Below are positions 19,701-29,908 of a stretch of 64,000 bases of DNA, one piece after another (positions within the stretch are counted from its first letter, which is position 1; every line of letters begins with the position of its first letter). Source of the DNA: CAWAND01 sp963727915 (lineage in GTDB: Bacteria; Chloroflexota; Anaerolineae; Anaerolineales; E44-bin32); the NCBI GenBank assembly GCA_963727915.1, contig CAVSID010000006.1, positions 1-64,000 of the forward strand. The letters run 5' to 3'. The notes below the pieces were generated by a model. The model had not been told where the DNA came from. It searched no databases and saw nothing but the letters and a program-made list of their open reading frames with translations. Both the position numbers and the translations under genes were made by a program.

Positions 19701-21054
19701 GCTCGACCAGCCTCTTAAGCCGGTTGTTGCGGTTGATGACCCGGCGATAAAGATCATTGAGATCTGATGTGGCAAACCGACCGCCGTCCAGCTGAACCAT
19801 CGGCCGAGGTCCGGCGGGATCACTGGCAGGACGGTCAGGACCATCCACTCAGGCTTGTTGGACGAACGCCGAAAGGCCTCTACAACTTTCAGGCGCTTGG
19901 TGGCCTTCTTCTTGCGCTGCTTGCTGCGTGTGGTCCGGACCTCTTCCCATAGATCGTCGGCCATGGTGTCAAGGTCTAGCTGCTGGAGAATCTCATAGAA
20001 GGCTTCGGCGCCCATATCGGCGCGAAAGACCTGACCCCATTTTGCTTTGAGCTTCACGGTAGCGGCTCTCGCCTAGAAACATCATCTGCTGGATCGTGGA
20101 GAGCTCATCACGGTCCTTGATCATGTCCTCGCGGGCGCTTACGCCTTCCTCGTCGATCGAGTTACGCAGTTCGGAGACCTTCTGATCTGCCTCCGCCTTG
20201 ACGATTTCAACTTGCTGATCGAGCTCGGCGAGCTTGTTGTTGTGGGCTTCCTTCAGCTGGCTCTCAATTTCATCCAGCCGCTCTTTGACCGCCTTCTGCA
20301 CGCGCGTGACGTGTTGGTTGCCGATCGTCTCGCCCTTCTCGGCGATCAGTGTGTCCGTGGCCTTGAGCTTGATGGCGGCTCGGATAGTCGTGCCCTGCTT
20401 CTCGCGCAGGCTCGAACTCAAGCCGCTGCCCTTCCTGGATCACAGGCTCGATTTGGGAGGCGACATCTTCTTCGTACGACTCCTTCAAGCCGCGCTTCCT
20501 CCCTCCAAATCCTCCACCCGCTTCTTGCGCTGGGCCTTGGTCTTGGCGATGCGTTCATTGAGGGCTTCGGCTTCTTCCTTTTCAACACGGTTGATCTCTT
20601 CATCCAGCCGCTTGAGCGCCTTCTTGCGCGCGTCCTCATCCACGTAGGTGACGACATACTGTGCGAAGTAGAGCACCCGGTCGAGGTTGCGGCGGGAAAC
20701 ATCCAAGAGAAGCCCCAGGTACGAGGGGACCCGACGCGTGTACCAAACGTGCGCTACCGGCGCCGCCAGGCCGATGTGGCCCATTCGCTCACGCCGGACG
20801 GATGATCGGGTGACCTCGACGCCGCACTTCTCGCAGGTGATCCCCTTGAAGCGGATGTTCTTGTACTTGCCGCAGTAACACTGCCAGTCCTTGGTCGGCC
20901 CAAAGATAGCCTCGCAGAATAGGCCATCCTTCTCCGGCCTTAGGCGCCGGTAATTGATGGTCTCCGGCTTAAGCACCTCACCGTGTGACCAACTTAGAAT
21001 CGTCTCTGGCGAGGCCAGGCTGATACGCAATGCACGAAAACCCTTGGATTCCAC
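16798..21054 (-). CDS. rpoC: DNA-directed RNA polymerase beta-prime subunit, four frame breaks
   Basis: About 1,420 residues. The N-terminal zinc site is CYCGKYKNIRFKGITCEKCG, the catalytic motif is NADFDGDQMSVHLP, and the second zinc site includes RSPLTC and CANCYG. A long acidic coiled-coil stretch lies between the zinc domain and the clamp (about residues 160-330). Frame breaks near 20488, 20415, 20060 and 19810 all fall in that region; motifs on both sides are intact, so errors are likely. The start is GTG at 21054 with GGAGG upstream. rpoB, normally directly upstream, is absent; a sensor kinase gene stands there instead, and rpoC has its own promoter. Confidence 0.95.
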
Positions 21055-21144
21055 CCAAACCTCCGTTGCGACACGCGCCTATCGTGAGACGCCGGCTGGC
21101 CCGACCACTCGAACAAACGTGCTAATTCACAGACAAAGCAAAAT

Positions 21145-21174
21145 AAGCGCATGAGGCATTCGCCTCAAGCGCTT
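21145..21174 (-). promoter_or_regulatory. Terminator-like hairpin in the rpoC leader
   Basis: On the minus strand AAGCGCTTGAGGC and GCCTCATGCGCTT pair around a GAAT loop with one mismatch, followed by ATTTTGCTTTG. It lies downstream of the rpoC promoter and about 90 bases before the start codon, so it would be transcribed and could attenuate rpoC. Alternatively it is the terminator of the upstream kinase gene. Confidence 0.6.
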
Positions 21175-21215
21175 GTCCGCGGTGGGCTCTTATTGCAGAT
21201 TCCCCATGTAGGCTG

Positions 21216-21243
21216 ATTTTACCCCGTTCGGCCGGCCTGTCAA
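21216..21243 (-). promoter_or_regulatory. Promoter of rpoC
   Basis: Minus strand TTGACA (21238-21243), 16-base spacer, TAAAAT (21216-21221). The transcript would have a leader of about 150 bases containing the hairpin at 21145-21174. Confidence 0.75.
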
Positions 21244-21278
21244 GAGCAGGGCCAACCAGCGTCAGGGCCATTTGGGGT

Positions 21279-24200
21279 TCAGAATTCCGGGCTGTTCTCC
21301 AACAGAACGGGCGCCTGGATCGGGAGATCAACCGTAAACGTCGAGCCAGCACCGAGGCGGCTCTCGACCGTCACCGTGCCTCCATGCTGTTCCACGATGG
21401 ACTTGACAATCGCAAGGCCCAATCCCGTCCCGCGTTCCTTGAGGCTCTCTTGGCGCCTAGCCCGATAGAACCTTTCGAAGAGCCTGGACTGGTCGGCCGG
21501 CGAAATGCCCATGCCTGTGTCTCGGATGGAAATGTGCATGCGGCCATGCGCCTGGCTTACCCGGACGAGAATCTGTCCCCCGGATTGTGTATACTTAATG
21601 GCGTTGTCAATCAGGTTCGAGATTGCCTGGCGCAGCATCGTGGGATCGGCCTCCACCGGCTCGAGTGGTCCGACCACCTCCGCCTCCAGGCTTATCCGTT
21701 TATTGATTGCCTGGGGGCGCTGGGCATTGAGCACCTCATCCAGAATGTCCTCGAAGGCGACCATCTCAAGATTGAGCCCCAGACCAGCTTCGATCCGGCC
21801 CAGATCCAGAAGATTCTCGACCAGATCGCCCATCTGCTCAACGCTGTCCAGGATCTTCTCGACGAATTCGCGCTGCTGGTCGTTCAGCGATCCGACCATG
21901 GTCAGCATAGTGGAGTAGCCCCGCATCAGTGTCAGCGGCGCTCGCAGGTCATGGCTCACGGTCGACACGAACTCGGATTTGAGCATATCCAGTTTCTTGT
22001 AGTAGGTGATGTCCCACAGAACACACACCCGCCCGGAGCTGGCTCTTCCGCCGACTTCGATTTCTTTGATCGCCGCCGACAACACCCTGCCCCCTTCGAG
22101 CTGCACCTCGACAACCTTGGTCTCCGCGTCCCCCGACGTCAAGAGGGCCAGGATTTCAGGCACCGCCACCCAGTTTTCGGCCGGTTGGCCCACGGCTTGG
22201 TCCGCCGACCCGGACAGGACGACTTCCGCCGCTGGATTGGCGAGAAGAATACGTCCCAAACGATCGATCACGATGACTGAGTCGGGGGTGGCCTCCAGCA
22301 CGGTGGCCAGCCTCTGGCGTTCCTCGGCCACGCGGTGGAACAAACCAACATTGGCCAGCCACACCCCTACCTGCGCCGAGACAATGGTGATGAGATTAAC
22401 CTCATCCGGTGAAATCAAGTGGCGCCGCCCGTGTGCCAGCCAAAGCGCCCCCAGGTACTGGTCTTCGTTGTGAATGGGGAAAGCCATCAGGGCTTCCAGA
22501 TCGTCACCCACACGATCGACATCCAGAACGGCGCGCGCCCGGGCCGGATTCTCCAGGACGAAGTGTCCCCGGTCCTGACAAAGCTCCAGGATTTGGGCGT
22601 CGAGCGCTTCCCACCTGCCCGATTCGCCGCCGGCCTGGAGCCCACCCGTCGTTTGGGGAAAGCTCTCGTCCGTCACCAGCGTCAGGCGGGCGACCTCGGC
22701 GCCAGTCAACTCAACCAGGCCGTCAAGGATGGGGACCAGTGAAGCCGGCAGCTCGATGCCTGATGCCAGCGTCTGACTGACCGCCAACAACAGATCCATG
22801 GCTTCCAAACGGGCCTTCAAGCTGCGCCGCATGCGCTCGAACGACGTGGCCAGCCGGCCGACCTCATCCTCCACCCGGTGGAACGGTGCGCTCGAGATCG
22901 CCGCGGGCAATGGCTTCCGCTGTGGATGCCATATGCCGGACGGGCAGAGTCACACGGCGGCTCGCCCAGTACACAAATGCCAAGAGTGCCAAACCGACCA
23001 ACGTGACCACGCCCAGCAGCCGCGTCGCCGTCGGGACGGCCATACGGTCGACAACACGCTGAGGGACGGTGACTACCACTCGCCAGGGATAGCCCTCCAC
23101 CGGATACACGTATTCCAGCTCCCGGGTTCCATCTGGGGCAGTGATGGTTTCGACGGCCGTGCTTGCCGAGTTGAGGAGCGGCATGACATCCAGCACATCC
23201 TGGCCTTGTGGGTGGAAGAGGATCCTCCCTTGATCGTCAACGACGAAGGTTTCTCCCAGTGCGGATTTCTCCAATAGGCCCAGCGCAGGCGCCAGAAGTT
23301 GGTTGTCCTCCAGGGTGGTCCAGCCCGCCACTACACCCAGGGTGCGCCCTTCGTCCGGATCGACAACCGGCGCCATAAACACGAGCTCGACGGCTTGAGA
23401 GCGATCCTGAGGTGGGTACACGATCTCCTGGGGAACCCCCTGCAGGCCGATCTTCAGCCCGGACTCGAAAGCCCGGGGCAACGGCTTGGCGAGAGTCGCA
23501 TCCGCGGGGGCGAGGGTCACCAAGGCCTCCTGCGTATCGAAGACTGCCAGGCGCTGGAACATGTCTTGATTGGCGACAGCATCAAGCAGACTCGACGGGT
23601 CGTTCGATTCGGCCTGCAGGAGCGGCATGGCCTGCTGAGCCAGCCTGCAAATCGTCTCCCGACCCGCTTGAATGAAGAACGGAATCCCCTCGCCGGCCTG
23701 GACGGCCGTTTGCTGCATCTGGTTCTCGATCAGGTCGCGGGCGGACGAACGAGCCAAATACCACTGGCCTGAGCCAAGAACGATGATCCCCAGAATACCC
23801 ATCGCCGCCAGGGCAGACACCATCCGCGAGGCCAAGGATCGGTTGTATGGCCCGGCCTGCAGGTGAACCGGCTTGTGCCAGGCGCCTGTGTTGGTCATCA
23901 GCAAGACTTGGCCGACGACGCCCGCGATCCCAGTTTCGATGACCGAGGCCAACAACACCGGTCCGGCCTGGCCGAGAGCGAAATCCAGGCCGTCGTATAC
24001 GCCGCCCGGGCTGGAAGCGAAGACCTCAACTACCCGAAGAAGACCAAGGGCAACCCCGCCCAAAACACCGGCTGCTAGTGGCTGCCTGGCCAACCTAGCG
24101 ATAGCCTCTCGGAAGTTTTGCCGCATCAGCCATGCCGTCAGCCCCGCCGCAAGCGCCATCATCAACGGCGTCGTCAGGCTCTGGGTTTCCCAGCCTCCGC

Positions 24201-24600
24201 GCGCCAGGCCGGCGGCCAGGCCGACCAGCACGGCCTGCCAGATACCCAGATAGCCTGCGGCCAACATCCAGGGGAGTGCAGCGAGCAGGCCAAAAGCAGG
24301 CCCCACCAACTCCTTGGGAAGCCCGAGGGCCGTGCCGCCTGACGGCAGGCGCAGGTGAACCAACAAGGCCTCAGCCGCAACGGGCGCCACCAGCAAGAGA
24401 ACGAGCAGCCACTCTGTCTCGGCGGCGCGAGTTAAGGGGGATTTAGGTTTGATTTTGAGATCATGCTCGGGAAACGCGCGAGCGTCGATGAGTACAAGGG
24501 CCAGGCCGACCAAGCAGACGAAGATAAGAGCATACCCCGTAGGCCGAATTGGAAGGCCAAGCGAAAACGCGCCTTGGATACCCCACAGACTGATGGTCAT
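21279..24600 (-). CDS. Large multi-domain membrane sensor histidine kinase, one frame break
   Basis: About 1,100 residues. The N-terminal 250 hold some seven or eight hydrophobic segments. An extracytoplasmic dCache-like sensor follows between two more helices (FVVDDQGRILFHPQG and LEYVYPVEGYPWRVVVTVP are typical of such folds). Then come a HAMP linker, a GAF-like domain, a PAS-like domain (LEATPDSVIVIDRLGRILLA), the HisKA box EFVSTVSHDLRAPLTLMRGY and an ATPase domain (NLIDNAIKYT, DTGMGISP, GTGLGLAIVKSIVEQHGG). A frame break near 22885 falls in the HAMP region. ATG at 24600. It is divergent from the receiver-ATPase gene, which is the likely partner by location. Ligand unknown. Confidence 0.85.
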
Positions 24601-24630
24601 GCTCGCCCTTGTCGTTGATCGCCGGCGGCG

Positions 24631-24659
24631 ATTATAGCATCGACGACCCCCGCCACAAC
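24631..24659 (-). promoter_or_regulatory. Promoter of the sensor kinase gene
   Basis: Minus strand TATAAT at 24631-24636, preceded after 16 bases by TTGTGG at 24653-24658. The -10 is perfect, the -35 moderate. A GCCGGCG-type palindrome follows at the expected start of transcription. Confidence 0.55.
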
Positions 24660-24667
24660 CCACCTGC

Positions 24668-24696
24668 TTGCCCGAGGGGTGCCTTTATGTTAGACT
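24668..24696 (+). promoter_or_regulatory. Promoter of the receiver-ATPase operon
   Basis: TTGCCC (24668-24673), 17-base spacer, TAGACT (24691-24696), about 45 bases before the ATG at 24741. It lies back to back with the kinase promoter. Confidence 0.55.
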
Positions 24697-24740
24697 GCTC
24701 AAGCTGGGTTGGGCCTATGACCCGGCAGGGACCCCTCCCA

Positions 24741-25903
24741 ATGACCGATAAGATACTGATAATCGACGACGACGTCGATACCCTGAAGCTGGTCGGGCTC
24801 ATGCTCGAACGACAGGGGTATCAGATCACGGTTGCCAACAACGGCCAGCAGGGCCTGACCAAAGCCAATTCCGAGCAGCCAGATTTGATCCTGCTTGACG
24901 TGATGATGCCGGACATGGACGGCTACGAAGTCACCCAGCTCTTGCGCCGGGACCCCGAGCCTCGCCCACATTCCCATCATCATGTTCACCGCCAAGTCCA
25001 TGGTGGACGACAAAGTCGCCGGGTTCGAAGCCGGCGTTGATGACTACCTTACCAAGCCCACCCACCCGGCGGAACTGACAGCCCACGTGAAGGCCGTTCT
25101 TGCCCGCTCCAACCAGGCCAAAGTAGCCGCCGCACCGGCCGGCAAGGACAAAGCCGCCGTAATTGGCTTCCTTGGCGTGCGCGGCGGACTGGGGACGTCG
25201 ACCGTTGCCGCCAACGTGGCGGTTGCTTTGCAGGGAGCCGGCCACGATGTCATCCTGGCCGAGCTCAATCCTGGCCACGGCACGTTGGCGCTGGACATGG
25301 ATGTCAAGACTCCGCCCGGCTTGTCCAACTTGTTGACCCGCTCGCTGAAGGACATTCATCTTCGTTCTGTCGACGCTGAGTTGGTGGACCACAAGAGCGG
25401 GCTCCGTTTGCTGCTCGCCGATCACCGGCCATCGGAAGTCGAGCTGGAACAGGCGGTTCCGCAGATGGAAACCGTGCTGAGCAACTTGGCTGCGCTGGCA
25501 AATGTGGTGGTTGTTGACTTCGGTGCCGGCGTCCGTCCCTATGTGAAGCCGTCTCCTCGAACTGACGGACCGATTAGTTGTGGTGATAGAGCCCGTCTAT
25601 CCCACTGACCGCGTCGCGCAAGCCGTGGTCGAGGATTTGATCGCCTCCGGCTACCCCCGCCACAAGATCAACATGGTGCTCTTGACGCGCACGCGAACCA
25701 GCCTGCAGATTCCGTGGAAGAAGCTCAATGAAGACCTGGGAGTCGATCTAGCGGGCGTGGTCTCGCCTGCACCCGAGCAGGCTCACCAGGCCAGCCAGAG
25801 CGGCATGCCTCTGCTGCTCATCCAGCCAGACAGCCTGGTCGCCGATCAACTTCAGAAGATTGCCCAGCACCTATCGAAGTTCCTGCAACCGGTCAAAGGC
25901 TGA
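24741..25903 (+). CDS. Receiver domain fused to CpaE/TadZ-like ATPase with degenerate P-loop, frame-broken
   Basis: Residues 1-120 are a CheY-type receiver (ILIIDDDVDT, phospho-acceptor LILLDVMMPDMDG, IIMFTAKS, YLTKP). Residues 135-385 are a ParA/MinD-like domain of the CpaE/TadZ group. The deviant Walker A reads FLGVRGGLGTSTVAANVA: the signature Lys is Arg and the P-loop Lys is Thr, so normal ATP hydrolysis is doubtful. VVVVDFGAG takes the Walker B place. Frame breaks lie near 24960-24985 and 25540-25585. The tad locus at 58.7-64 kb has its own CpaE, so this is a paralogue with a separate job, perhaps as output of the divergent kinase. Confidence 0.75.
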
Positions 25904-25911
25904 CCCCTGCC

Positions 25912-26693
25912 GTGAGCGAGCAGGTGGTCGATCTCGATATCGAGCACGCGGCCGAGTTGATCCGTGCGCGCCCGCGCCGGCGTGGCGCTGACCGGGGCGG
26001 GGATTTCCACGCCTTCCGGCATCCCCGACTTCCGCTCAGCCGGATCCGGTCTGTGGGAACACTTTGACCCGATGGACGTCGCCTCGATCGCGGCTTTCCG
26101 CTACCGCCCCGAGCAATTCTTCGATTGGGTACGGCCCCTGGCCGAGAAGATCATGCAGGCCGAGCCCAATCCCGCCCATCTGGCGCTGGCGGCGCTCGAG
26201 CGAGCCGGGCACCTCACCGGCATTGTTACCCAGAACATCGACGATCTGCATCGCAAGGCTGGCTCCCAGAAGGTCCTGGAAATCCATGGCCATCTTCGCG
26301 AGAATCGACCTGTGTTGCAGTGCTTCCGCCGCTATCCCAGCCGCCGCCTGCTTCAGCGCTTCACCGAAACCGGAGAAATCCCTCGTTGTCCGGCCTGCGG
26401 GGGCGTTCTCAAACCCGACGTCGTTCTCTACGGTGAGCAGCTGCCCATTTCAGATCGTTCAGGAAGCCAAATCGCTGATTACCGAGAGCGATCTGGTCCT
26501 GGTGGTAGGATCTTCGCTTGAGGTGACACCGGCGGCCGTCTTCCCTGTCCAGGCGCTGAATGCCGGCGGCCGTCTTGTGATCATCAACCGTGAACAGACC
26601 TACCTCGATTTCCGCGCCGACGTCATCTTCCGACAGGACGCGGCTGTGGTTTTGCCTAGATTGGCGGAAGAGGTACTGCGTGCGTCCAGATGA
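25912..26693 (+). CDS. Sirtuin-type NAD-dependent protein deacylase, frame-broken
   Basis: SIR2 family enzyme removing acyl groups from lysines using NAD. Motifs: VALTGAGISTPSGIPDFRSA, IVTQNIDDLH, the catalytic His in VLEIHGHL, RCPACGG and LKPDVVLYGEQLP, then VVGSSLEVTPAA and LVIINRE. The first zinc Cys pair appears damaged in the main frame, but the sequence near 26300-26325 read in the alternative frame restores CVQC, pointing to a pair of compensating indels. Further breaks lie near 25967 and 26445. The GTG at 25912 is the likely start, nine bases after the preceding stop, suggesting co-transcription. Confidence 0.85.
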
Positions 26694-27938
26694 TTCCCAC
26701 ACGCCCTCCGAAGAGTCTGCCATCCGCAACTACCCTCAGCTCTTGCGGCGATACGCCCGATTGCTGGAGGTCTCATCGCAGCTGGTCTCGACGCTCGAAC
26801 TTCAAAGTCTGCTGGACAGCATCGTGGCTGCCGCCAAGGAACTAACTCAGAGCGAGTCCGGCCTCGCTGCTGCTCTACGATTCCCAGACGCAACACCTGT
26901 ACTTCGAGGCGGCCACCGACAATCTGATCCAGGGGCTCGATAGGACAGCAGTTCCGGCCGACAACAGCATCGCAGGCTGGGTCTACACGCACCAGGAGCC
27001 TCTTGTGGTCGAAGACGCCCTTCAGGACCCCCGCTTCTTCCGTGAAGTCGATGTCATGACGCGTTTTCAAACTCGGACCATTCTCGGGGTGCCTCTGCGT
27101 ACCAAAGATAAGTCTTTTGGGGTTATCGAGGCCGTCAATAAGCTCTCCGGCAGGTATGAGGATGATGACGTGCGTGTCCTTCAGACCCTGGCAGCTCAGG
27201 CAGCGATCGCCATCGAGAACAGCCGCCTATTCCAGCAGAGCGACCTCATCGCTGAGATGGTGCACGAATTCCGCACTCCTTTGGGAGGTCTGACTGCGGC
27301 GGCACACCTGCTTCAGCGGCCCGACTTGCCGGAAGACCAGCGCAACAAGCTGAGCCAGACGGTCTATCAGCGAGGTCCAGCGGTTGAACGGCATGGCGGA
27401 CGACTTCCTCGAGCTGGCTCGCCTGGAATCCGGGCGGGCCCGGTTCGTGAAAGAGCCCGTTCATCTGGGCGGCTTGATTGGGGAGTGCGTGGAGATCGTG
27501 CGGCCTCAGGCGGAGGAAGTGCAGATTCCGATCGAGACGGACATCGACCCCAGCGTCTCGACCGTTCCCGGCGATCGCAATCGGCTCAAGCAGGTCATTC
27601 TCAACCTGCTCACAAACGCCATAAAATACAACAGCCCCAGGGCAAGGTGCGAATCCAGCTGCGACGAGAAGCTGACCAAGTGCTGGCGTCAGTCTCCGAC
27701 TCGGGCAAGGGGATCCCGGCGGATAGCCTGCTCCCACATCTTCGAACGCTTCTACCGGGTGCCCGATCAGGAAAGCCGCGTGGGCGGCACCGGGCTTGGC
27801 CTGGCGATATCCAAACGAATCACCGAGGCCCACCAGGGGACGATCAGCGTCGACAGCCAACTCGGAAAAGGCACGACTTTCACCATCGCTCTTCCCGTGG
27901 GCGAAGGCGTAGCCTACGACACGCGCCCTAGAGCCTGA
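26680..27938 (+). CDS. GAF-domain soluble sensor histidine kinase, several frame breaks
   Basis: Cytoplasmic kinase without membrane segments, about 420 residues. A short helical start (LLRRYARLLEVSSQLVSTLE) is followed by a GAF domain (SIAGWVYTHQEPLVVEDALQ; ILGVPLRTKDKSFGVIEAVN), the HisKA box IAEMVHEFRTPLGGLTAAAH, and the ATPase boxes NLLTNAIKYN, DSGKGIPADS and GTGLGLAISKRITEAH. Breaks near 26870-26900, 27370-27385, 27630-27650 and 27725. The GTG at 26680 overlaps the sirtuin stop by 14 bases. It ends one base before the mutL stop on the other strand. Confidence 0.83.
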
Positions 27939-29664
27939 TCAGCCGCGCCGGCCGAACTGCCTTTCCAGCGTATCAACAGACAAGTGAATGAGGGTCGGAC
28001 GCCCGTGAGGGCAGGTCCTGGGTGAGGCGCAGGCCTCCAGATCCCGGATGAGGTTGGCCTGCTCTACAACCGACAGGACCTGGCCGGCCTTTACCGCCGC
28101 CCGCTTGCACACGCGGGCGGCCAGCCTAGCCTCGACTTCGCTAGCCAACGGGGTCTCATCTTCCTCAAACTCGTCGACCACCGTCTGAATGGCTGCTTCC
28201 GGCTGCAGCCCCACCAGCAAGGCGGGCAGAGCCCGCACCCGAAAGGTCCGGCTTCCGAAAAGCTCAACCGCGAATCCGAGGCGATTGAGGGTTTCGAGGT
28301 TCGCCTCCAAGAGATCCGCCTGGGATGGGCCAAGTTCCACGCTGAGGGGCTCCAACAACGTCTGTGACTCGAGCTGACCCGATCTAAAGTCATCCATGAA
28401 GCGCTCGAAGAGGACGCGCTCATGCGCCGCATGCTGATCGATCAGATATAGGCCATCCGGGCCCTCCGCAACCAGGTAAGTAGCGCCAACCTGTCCGACC
28501 GGCCTGAGGAGGGGCATGCTCCCTGCCGGGCGCGGTCCAGGCCCAAGCTCAGGCAATTGGCGTTCGCCAGCTGCCGCCTCCCACGCTCCACCAGCCAGGC
28601 CCTCTAGCCGTGCGCACGGTCTCTGCCCCAGCGCCGCCCCATCCCGCGGCGAATGCCAGGTTCGGCGGGGGCGCTTCGTTCAACAGAGTGGCCCGAATGC
28701 TGCGTTGAACGACCGAGAACACACTTCGTGGGTCCTGAAAGCGGACCTCAGCTTTCGCCGGGTGCACATTGACGTCGACCATCTCTGGGGATAGGTCGAC
28801 AAAGATGATCGCCATGGGGTAGCGGCCAACCATGAGCAAACCGTGGTAGGCCTGGACAACAGCTGCCGAAAGACTGGGATCCTGTACCCAGCGGCGGTTT
28901 ACGAAGAAGGTGAGCTCACGCCGGTTGGCGCGGCTGACCGAGGGGGGACTGATGAACCCATGCACGTCGATGTCCGACGGAGTTGCCGACTCGGGTAGCG
29001 AGATCATTTCGCGCGCCGCATCAAGGCCCAGAACGGCGGCCAGGGCCTCACGCGCCTGCCCGCTGCCCGTGGTCTGAATCTGGGTTCGGCCATCGTGGGT
29101 GAGGGTGAAACGCACGTCCGGGTAGGCCAGGGCGTACTTCGCCACCCAATCCTGAATGTGGCGGCGCTCGGTGGCATCCGATTTGAGGAACTTGCGTCGC
29201 GCGGGGACATTGTAGAAGAGGTCCCGGACACGCACGAGCGTGCCCACCGGCGAGCCTAGCGACTCCAGCGTGCCCAGTTCACCACCTTCGGCCGTGATCC
29301 TTCGGCCCGCCTGCTGATTCGTAGGACGCGAAACCAGGGTCAGGCGGGAGACAGCACCGATCGACGCCAGCGCCTCGCCGCGGAACCCCAGCGTCCGGAT
29401 GTCGAACAGGTCATCCGCTGTCTCAAGCTTGGAAGTGGCGTGCCGGGCTAGGGCCAAACTCAGGTCGTCGGGGTCGATCCCGCGGCCGTCGTCCGCAACT
29501 TCAATCAGGCTCTTGCCGGCGCCTTCGACTTGAATGTCGATCATCCGGGCACCGGCATCGATGGCGTTCTCAACCAGCTCTTTGACCACCGAAGACGGGC
29601 GTTCCACGACTTCCCCGGCGGCGATCGCCGACGCCACGTTCTCGGGCAAATTCTTGATCGGCAA
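27939..29664 (-). CDS. mutL: DNA mismatch repair protein MutL, one frame break
   Basis: GHKL ATPase of mismatch repair. Motifs: KELVENAIDAGA, DDGRGI, RHATSKL, TLGFRGEALASI and VNVHPAKAEVRF. The C-terminal part carries DQHAAHERVLFE, which fits the DQHA(x)2E(x)4E nuclease motif, and the CPHGRPT tail, so it is an endonuclease-type MutL as in bacteria without MutH. A frame break falls near 28555 in the variable linker. Start: TTG at 29664, with GAGGAG six bases upstream and a promoter -10 about 40 bases upstream; the open frame extends further but lacks similarity. No mutS is in the window. Confidence 0.92.
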
Positions 29665-29701
29665 AGAAGGCTCCTCAGGTGCGGAAAGAACCGGCCCCGC
29701 G

Positions 29702-29729
29702 ATTATACCGGCGGTGGCCCGCGTTGACA
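29702..29729 (-). promoter_or_regulatory. Promoter of mutL
   Basis: Minus strand TATAAT at 29702-29707 with TGTCAA 16 bases upstream. The -35 element is the same six base pairs as the -35 of the opposite promoter, so the two promoters are back to back and may compete. Confidence 0.5.
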
Positions 29730-29753
29730 GCCCGCTGCGCGCCAAACTATACT
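29724..29753 (+). promoter_or_regulatory. Promoter of the HAD hydrolase operon
   Basis: TTGACA (29724-29729), 18-base spacer, TATACT (29748-29753). A near-consensus promoter reading toward the HAD and CoA-transferase genes. The stretch to about 29905 contains an ATG at 29767 whose frame closes at 29906; I see no conserved product in it. Confidence 0.7.
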
Positions 29754-29908
29754 CATCTGGATCCCATGACCCGTCCACGCAGTGCACGCAGCTTCCGAAA
29801 TGCTTCTCCACGACCGTGCCTCCTCGCCGGCCGGAGGAGGCTGGCGGTTGGCGCCACCGGCGAAGCCATCCAACAGATGGTGCTCGGTCCAGCGGAAGGC
29901 ATCTAGTC

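Noticed and set aside
16798..21054. rpoC, lon, mutL and folC as pseudogenes
   Set aside because: Conserved motifs continue across each frame break, and loss of several essential genes at once is not credible; indel errors fit better.
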